In this document: positions 59,967 to 64,000 of the stretch, piece after piece
Numbering within the stretch: position 1 is the stretch's first letter
Layout of the letters: each line of letters begins with the position of its first letter
Source of the DNA: Anaerolineales bacterium
GTDB taxonomy: Bacteria > Chloroflexota > Anaerolineae > 4572-78 > J111
DNA length: 64,000 nucleotides
NCBI GenBank assembly: GCA_020634855.1
Contig: JACKAU010000005.1
Span: forward strand, 372,001-436,000
Reading direction: 5' to 3'
Notes under the pieces: generated by a model
The model's input: only the letters and a program-made list of their open reading frames with translations
Told to the model about the DNA's origin: nothing
Databases searched by the model: none
Program-made: the position numbers and the translations under genes

Positions 59967-60986
59967 ATGAACAAACTAACCTTAGAAAAAATCGCAAAAC
60001 TGGCCGGTGTATCCCGTTCAACCGTCTCTCGCGTGGTCAATGACCATCCTAACGTCAAACCGGAAGTCCGGCGACGCGTACAGCAGGTGATCGATGAAAC
60101 CGGCTACCATCCCGATCCGGCGGCTCGCTCTTTGGCCGGCCAGCGATCGGGTATTATTGGTCTGGTCATTCCGCGCGCTTTCCAATTCCTCTTCACCGAT
60201 CCGTACTACCCGCGCTTGATGCAGGGTATCGCTCAAGCTTGTAATACCCATAATTATATTTTGTCGCTCTTTCTCTTTCATACCGAAGAAGAAGAGCAAA
60301 AACTCACGCCTAAACTCCTGCGGCAGCAGTTTGTCGATGGCGTAATTCTGAGCGCCCTTCCCACCGACGATCCCCTGATCTCACAGCTCATTAAAAATGA
60401 GGTTCCCACCGTCATGATTGGGCGTCCGGTTGACACACTGCCGGTGAGTTACGTGGATGTCAGCAATGTTGACGGTGCGTTTGAAGCGGTTGATTATTTA
60501 TTGGAGTTAGGGGCCAGACGCATCGGAGCGATTGTTGGTCCTCAAAATACGATGGTCGGTCTCGATCGCTGCCAGGGTTACCTGAACGCCTTGGCGAGCC
60601 GGCACATTCCGGCTGATGAGTCGCTGCTGATTGAGAGTGATTTCAGCGAGGCTGGCGGCTATCTAGCTATGCAACAGCTTATTTCCCATCAACCTGACGC
60701 GGTGTTTGTCGCGTCCGACACGATGGCGCTGGGAGCGCTCCGCGCCTTACGCGAAGCCGGAATGTCCGCGCCGGGGGATATCGCCGTTGTTAGTTTCGAC
60801 GACCTACCTTTCGCCGCTACGGCTGATCCCCCGCTGACCACTGTCCGCCAACCGATTCGACGGTTGGGCGTTCAGGCCGTTGAAATGCTTATCGACCTGC
60901 TGCAAAACGGTCTTAGGCCCCCCCGTCACTTTACGGCTCCGACTGAACTGATTGTACGTCAATCATGTGGCGCTAAAATAAAGTAA
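59967..60986 (+). CDS. LacI-family regulator, CelR/CebR-like
   Basis: A 339-residue repressor with the helix-turn-helix and hinge TLEKIAKLAGVSRSTVSRVV to PDPAARSLAGQRSGIIGLVI. The effector domain has LELGARRIGAIVGPQNTMVG, DAVFVASDTMALGALRALRE and GDIAVVSFDDLPFAATADP. The operator match implies control by cellobiose or related beta-glucosides and negative autoregulation. The downstream beta-glucosidase starts 34 bp later, so both are one unit. ATG 59967. Confidence 0.92.
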   Translation: MNKLTLEKIAKLAGVSRSTVSRVVNDHPNVKPEVRRRVQQVIDETGYHPDPAARSLAGQRSGIIGLVIPRAFQFLFTDPYYPRLMQGIAQACNTHNYILSLFLFHTEEEEQKLTPKLLRQQFVDGVILSALPTDDPLISQLIKNEVPTVMIGRPVDTLPVSYVDVSNVDGAFEAVDYLLELGARRIGAIVGPQNTMVGLDRCQGYLNALASRHIPADESLLIESDFSEAGGYLAMQQLISHQPDAVFVASDTMALGALRALREAGMSAPGDIAVVSFDDLPFAATADPPLTTVRQPIRRLGVQAVEMLIDLLQNGLRPPRHFTAPTELIVRQSCGAKIK

Positions 60987-61019
60987 TAATGAAATAAACT
61001 TCACCAATCGGAGGCATCT

Positions 61020-62396
61020 ATGGCACAAAATACAAATCACCAATCCGTCATCTTCCCTCGGGATTTTGTCTGGGGGGTGGCGACCTCTTCTTATCAAATT
61101 GAGGGGGCCTGGCAGGAGGATGGTAAAGGTGAGTCGATTTGGGATCGCTTCACCCATACGCCCGGCGCCATCGAAGACAACACCACCGGCGACATCGCCT
61201 GCGATCACTACCACCGCTGGGCTGACGACATCGCCTTGATGAAATCGCTCAACATCAAAAGCTACCGCTTTTCCATTGCCTGGCCGCGTATTCTGCCGCA
61301 GGGTCGGGGGCAACTCAACCAACCCGGCCTGGATTTTTACAGCCGCCTGATTGATGGCTTGCTGGAGGCCGGCATCACCCCCTTCGTTACTCTCTACCAC
61401 TGGGACTTACCCCAATCGCTTCAAGACAAAGGTGGCTGGCCGGTTCGCTCGACGGCTGAAGCGTTCGTCGAGTACGCCGATCTGGTTACCCGGCATCTGG
61501 GCGACCGGGTTAAGAATTGGATTACTCACAATGAACCCTGGGTTATCTCTTTCCTGGGCCACCAGTTTGGCGAGCATGCGCCCGGCATCCAAGATTGGAA
61601 CGCGGCGCTGCGGACCTCGCACCACCTGTTACTGTCGCATGGTTGGGCCGTCCCGCTGATTCGGGTCAACAGCCCCGGCGCGGAAGTCGGCATTACCCTT
61701 AACTTCACGCCGACCGAACCGGCCACCACTGACCCGGCCGATTTCGATGTTTACCGTCATTTCGACGGCTATTTCCATCGTTGGTTTCTCGATCCCCTGT
61801 ACGGGCGACGCTACCCGTCCGACATGATCTCTGACTACATCGACCGGGGCTACATCAACGATTTGTCCTTTACCTTGCCCGGCGATATGCAAACCATCGC
61901 TGTCCGCACCGACTTTTTGGGGGTCAACTACTACACCCGCGCTATCGTCAGCGCCGCCAGCAACCCCGATAAAGTCAATGAAGTCATCTACCCCGGCTCG
62001 GATAACGAGCACACCGAGATGGGCTGGGAGGTTTATCCGGAGGGCTTGTACAATCTACTCAACCGCCTCCATTTTGAGTATCGCCCGCCCAAAATCTATA
62101 TCACCGAAAACGGAGCCAGCTACAGCGACGGCCCGAATGGCAACGGCCGTATTAATGATATCCGCCGCCTAAACTATTTCAACAGCCATCTTAAGGCCGC
62201 CCACCGCGCCATCCAAAACGGCGTCCCTCTAGCCGGTTACTTTGCCTGGTCGCTGATGGACAACTTTGAGTGGGCTAAAGGTTACTTACAGCGCTTCGGC
62301 TTGGTTTGGGTTGACTATGATACCCTGGAACGCACTCCCAAAGACAGCGCGCTGTGGTTTAAAGAGGTGATTGAAAAAAATGGAATTGAAGGGTAG
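61020..62396 (+). CDS. GH1 beta-glucosidase
   Basis: A 458-residue retaining family 1 beta-glucosidase of normal length. The acid/base Glu172 is in ITHNEPWV and the nucleophile Glu363 in IYITENGAS. The N-terminal FPRDFVWGVATSSYQIEGAW and the substrate-binding LYHWDLPQSLQDKGGW are intact. No signal peptide, so it acts on imported cellobiose or short beta-glucosides in the cytoplasm. It is transcribed with the CelR-like gene. GGAGG before ATG 61020. This enzyme complements the GH3 operon 25 kb upstream. Confidence 0.96.
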   Translation: MAQNTNHQSVIFPRDFVWGVATSSYQIEGAWQEDGKGESIWDRFTHTPGAIEDNTTGDIACDHYHRWADDIALMKSLNIKSYRFSIAWPRILPQGRGQLNQPGLDFYSRLIDGLLEAGITPFVTLYHWDLPQSLQDKGGWPVRSTAEAFVEYADLVTRHLGDRVKNWITHNEPWVISFLGHQFGEHAPGIQDWNAALRTSHHLLLSHGWAVPLIRVNSPGAEVGITLNFTPTEPATTDPADFDVYRHFDGYFHRWFLDPLYGRRYPSDMISDYIDRGYINDLSFTLPGDMQTIAVRTDFLGVNYYTRAIVSAASNPDKVNEVIYPGSDNEHTEMGWEVYPEGLYNLLNRLHFEYRPPKIYITENGASYSDGPNGNGRINDIRRLNYFNSHLKAAHRAIQNGVPLAGYFAWSLMDNFEWAKGYLQRFGLVWVDYDTLERTPKDSALWFKEVIEKNGIEG

Positions 62397-62512
62397 GATG
62401 GATGGATAGGTGGTTGGTGGGTTGGATAGTTTGATAGTTAAAACAGCTTCTCAGTAGAGATGGAAACCACCAACCAACCAACCATCCATCCATCCATCCA
62501 TCCATCCAACTA
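62396..62512. repeat. GGAT/ATCC-type inverted repeat after the GH1 gene
   Basis: GGATGGATGGATAGGTGG and GTTGGTGGG on the left pair with CCACCAACCAACCAACC and several ATCC copies on the right (62465-62512), around about 50 bp. It lies between two converging genes and its end forms the last codons of the sensor-kinase gene. It may end both transcripts. Confidence 0.6.
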
Positions 62513-63865
62513 ACCATCCAACCAAATCGAAAAGGTCGTTCCCTCGCCAACCTGACTTGCAGCGGTGATCGTCCCGCCGTGGGCCTCGACAATCGATTTG
62601 GCGATGGCTAACCCCAGCCCGGACTCGCCGCTGTCCTGCTGGCGCGCCTCGTCGGCCCGGTAAAAGCGGTCGAAGATATGCGGCAGTTGATCCGGCTCAA
62701 TGCCACTGCCGCTATCTTGCACGTTGAGAATAACCGCCCCATTTTGGGCGTCCGCCGTAAGGGTGATTTGCCCTCCGGCCGGCGTATATCGTAAGGCGTT
62801 GCTGACCAAATTCCCCAAAACACGGCTCATCCGCTCTGGGTCAACCGTAATGAGCGGTAACGCTGGCCCATCGATTACCCCTAGACGCACCTGTTTTTGT
62901 TTGGCCTGATGTTGAAATGCTGCGGCGGTATCGGCCAGCAACGTGCGTGGCTCGATGGGGACGCGATTCAGCGGTAAAGCGTTGGCATCGGCCAGCGACA
63001 GTATGCGTAAATCTTCGACCAACTGCTGCAAGTAGCCCATCTCGCGGTGCATCGTTTCAAAAATAGCCGACTTGGGCGACAGCACCCCGTCGCGCAGCCC
63101 TTCCGTATAACCGGCGATCACCGCCAACGGGCTGCGTAAATCGTGGGCGATGTCAGCCGTCATCTGCTGCCGCAGCCGGTTGCTCTCCGATAAATCGGCG
63201 CTCATCTGATTAAATGCAGCCGCTAAACGGCCTAGCTCGTCCTTTGAACGAACCGGCACCCGCTGGTCGAGCTGGCCTCTATTCATGGCCTGTGTGGCCT
63301 CGGTCAACTCGTGTAGAGGTCGAGTCAGGGTACGGGCCAGAATAATCGCCAGTAGCAGGGCCAGAGCCATCGCGCTCAAGGCGGCAATGAGGATCGCATT
63401 GTTGATCCGGGCTACATACTGCGCTTCCGCCGGATTACGCGGCGCAACCGACGGATCAAGAATAGTGCCAACACGCTGACCGGCCACTTCAACCGCTGTC
63501 CCTCGCGACAACTCGCCATCGGTTACATAATCGCCGCGATGATGCTCCGGGTTAGGCACAACAACCTGACCATTGGTATCGACCAAAGCAAAAGGGATGG
63601 GACTGTTTGGGCGCGGCGGCGGTGGATTGTCGCCTGGTTGCGGCGGCAGCCCCAGTCGCATCTGGTCGGCCACCCCGGTCCATGAGCCGGCCGTCAAATA
63701 GTAATCGGTGGCTCGCGCTAAAAAGGCGTCGCGATCCTGCTCCAACCGGAATCGATCAAACTCCGTACTGGTCGTTCGCCCGGCCAAAAAAGCCACCAAC
63801 GCCGTCCCCGCCAAGCTCACGACCAGAAACGCAAAGATTAATTTGAGTGTCAGAGAATACCGCAT
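62510..63865 (-). CDS. HAMP-domain sensor histidine kinase
   Basis: A 451-residue membrane sensor kinase. It has helices at about 8-30 and 157-178 with an extracellular sensor loop between, and a HAMP linker (ARTLTRPLHELTEATQAMNR). The phosphoaccepting His is H241 in DIAHDLRSPLAVIAGYTEGL. An ATPase domain follows with NLVSNALRYTPAGGQI (N-box), VQDSGSGIEPDQLPHIFDRF and SGLGLAIAKSIVEAHGG. It should phosphorylate the response regulator encoded immediately upstream on the same strand. The signal is unknown; the sensor loop is Pro-rich. Confidence 0.94.
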   Translation of the reverse strand: MRYSLTLKLIFAFLVVSLAGTALVAFLAGRTTSTEFDRFRLEQDRDAFLARATDYYLTAGSWTGVADQMRLGLPPQPGDNPPPPRPNSPIPFALVDTNGQVVVPNPEHHRGDYVTDGELSRGTAVEVAGQRVGTILDPSVAPRNPAEAQYVARINNAILIAALSAMALALLLAIILARTLTRPLHELTEATQAMNRGQLDQRVPVRSKDELGRLAAAFNQMSADLSESNRLRQQMTADIAHDLRSPLAVIAGYTEGLRDGVLSPKSAIFETMHREMGYLQQLVEDLRILSLADANALPLNRVPIEPRTLLADTAAAFQHQAKQKQVRLGVIDGPALPLITVDPERMSRVLGNLVSNALRYTPAGGQITLTADAQNGAVILNVQDSGSGIEPDQLPHIFDRFYRADEARQQDSGESGLGLAIAKSIVEAHGGTITAASQVGEGTTFSIWLDG

Positions 63866-63935
63866 AGGTCAATCTCTCTAGCGATAGAGAATTGGAGATA
63901 AGGAGATGGGGAGATTAAACCGATCCTTTCTCCAC

Positions 63936-63959
63936 TCTTCATTCTTCATTCTTCATTCT
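63936..63959. repeat. CTTCATTCTTCATTC repeat run
   Basis: Three tandem copies of the TTCATTC word, the same family as near 22540-22575. It overlaps the end of the response-regulator gene. Confidence 0.65.
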
Positions 63960-64000
63960 TACTTGTTCGGCGCTGAACCGATACCCGACGCCAAACACCG
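63939..64000 (-). CDS. OmpR-family response regulator, C-terminal end (partial)
   Basis: Only the last codons are in the window. On the minus strand the frame reads VFGVGYRFSAEQVRMKNEE then TGA at 63939-63941. The GVGYRF stretch is the end of an OmpR/PhoB-type winged-helix domain, the usual partner of the adjacent kinase. The last residues, VRMKNEE, are encoded by the GAATGAAGAATG repeat, so the C-terminus has been extended by a repeat insertion. Confidence 0.8.
   Translation of the reverse strand, partial: VFGVGYRFSAEQVRMKNEE

Overview
The window looks like a chromosomal segment of a Chloroflexota bacterium, most likely Anaerolineae-like. This is inferred from gene content and style, not from a marker gene. 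The clues are many TTG/GTG starts, a eukaryote-type isoleucyl-tRNA synthetase behind a T-box, LacI-controlled sugar ABC operons without their own ATPase, GH3 and GH1 glucosidases, a sortase with a Pro/Thr-rich stalk, and large families of dispersed inverted repeats. No rRNA, tRNA, phage or transposase gene was recognised.

Layout. 1-2122: zinc/manganese-type ABC importer (binding protein partial, ATPase, permease). 2413-10954: a very short peptide gene with a RiPP-leader look, a family-5 nucleotidyltransferase, a GT2 glycosyltransferase, a large GT-C-like membrane protein, a DUF5693-like protein with a roughly 90-residue His/Asp block, and a MOP-family flippase. 11237-17820: PhyH dioxygenase, FAD oxidoreductase, B12-binding radical SAM enzyme, HU-like gene and methyltransferase. 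The last four are frameshifted or lack a start, and a 40-44 bp minisatellite lies among them. 18270-22057: an intact lasso-peptide-type maturation set (HprK-like kinase, PqqD-like RRE protein, B2 transglutaminase-like protease, asparagine-synthetase-like cyclase). 22134-26927: four-helix-bundle protein, GT39, SDR, SLC13 permease. 27201-38350: LacI regulator, two matching operators, a binding protein that carries two fused binding domains, two permeases and two GH3 enzymes. 38351-40275: a 453 bp tandem duplication of the GH3 tail plus minisatellite, then DUF2281 and BrnT/BrnA-type genes and a DUF6653-like fragment. 40279-45760: VOC protein, M24 peptidase and a three-gene complex-I-like membrane module. 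45832-50747: promoter, T-box, alanyl-tRNA editing protein, HicA/HicB pair, ileS, terminator. 50784-59679: sortase, Lgt, TlpA-like protein, DnaB-like ATPase, C39-like/TPR protein, WecA/MraY-like transferase, SixA, AI-2E-family transporter. 59878-62396: CelR/CebR-like LacI gene with a 30 bp perfect operator palindrome, then a GH1 beta-glucosidase. 62510-64000: sensor kinase and the end of its response regulator.

How genes work together. The two LacI loci form a beta-glucoside/cello-oligosaccharide system. Sugars are cut outside by the Tat-exported GH3, imported by the double-domain binding protein and its two permeases, then hydrolysed inside by the second GH3 and GH1. The T-box ties alanyl-tRNA editing and IleRS to tRNA charging. 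The most unusual theme is a possible dispersed RiPP system: a 23-codon YxxP...T leader-like gene beside a nucleotidyltransferase and glycosyltransferases, about 16 kb from a complete kinase/RRE/protease/cyclase set that has no obvious precursor of its own.

Two cautions. Between about 13.2 and 17.8 kb almost every gene has small indels, so that stretch is either decaying or badly assembled. Family names are from motif recognition by eye; no database search was possible.
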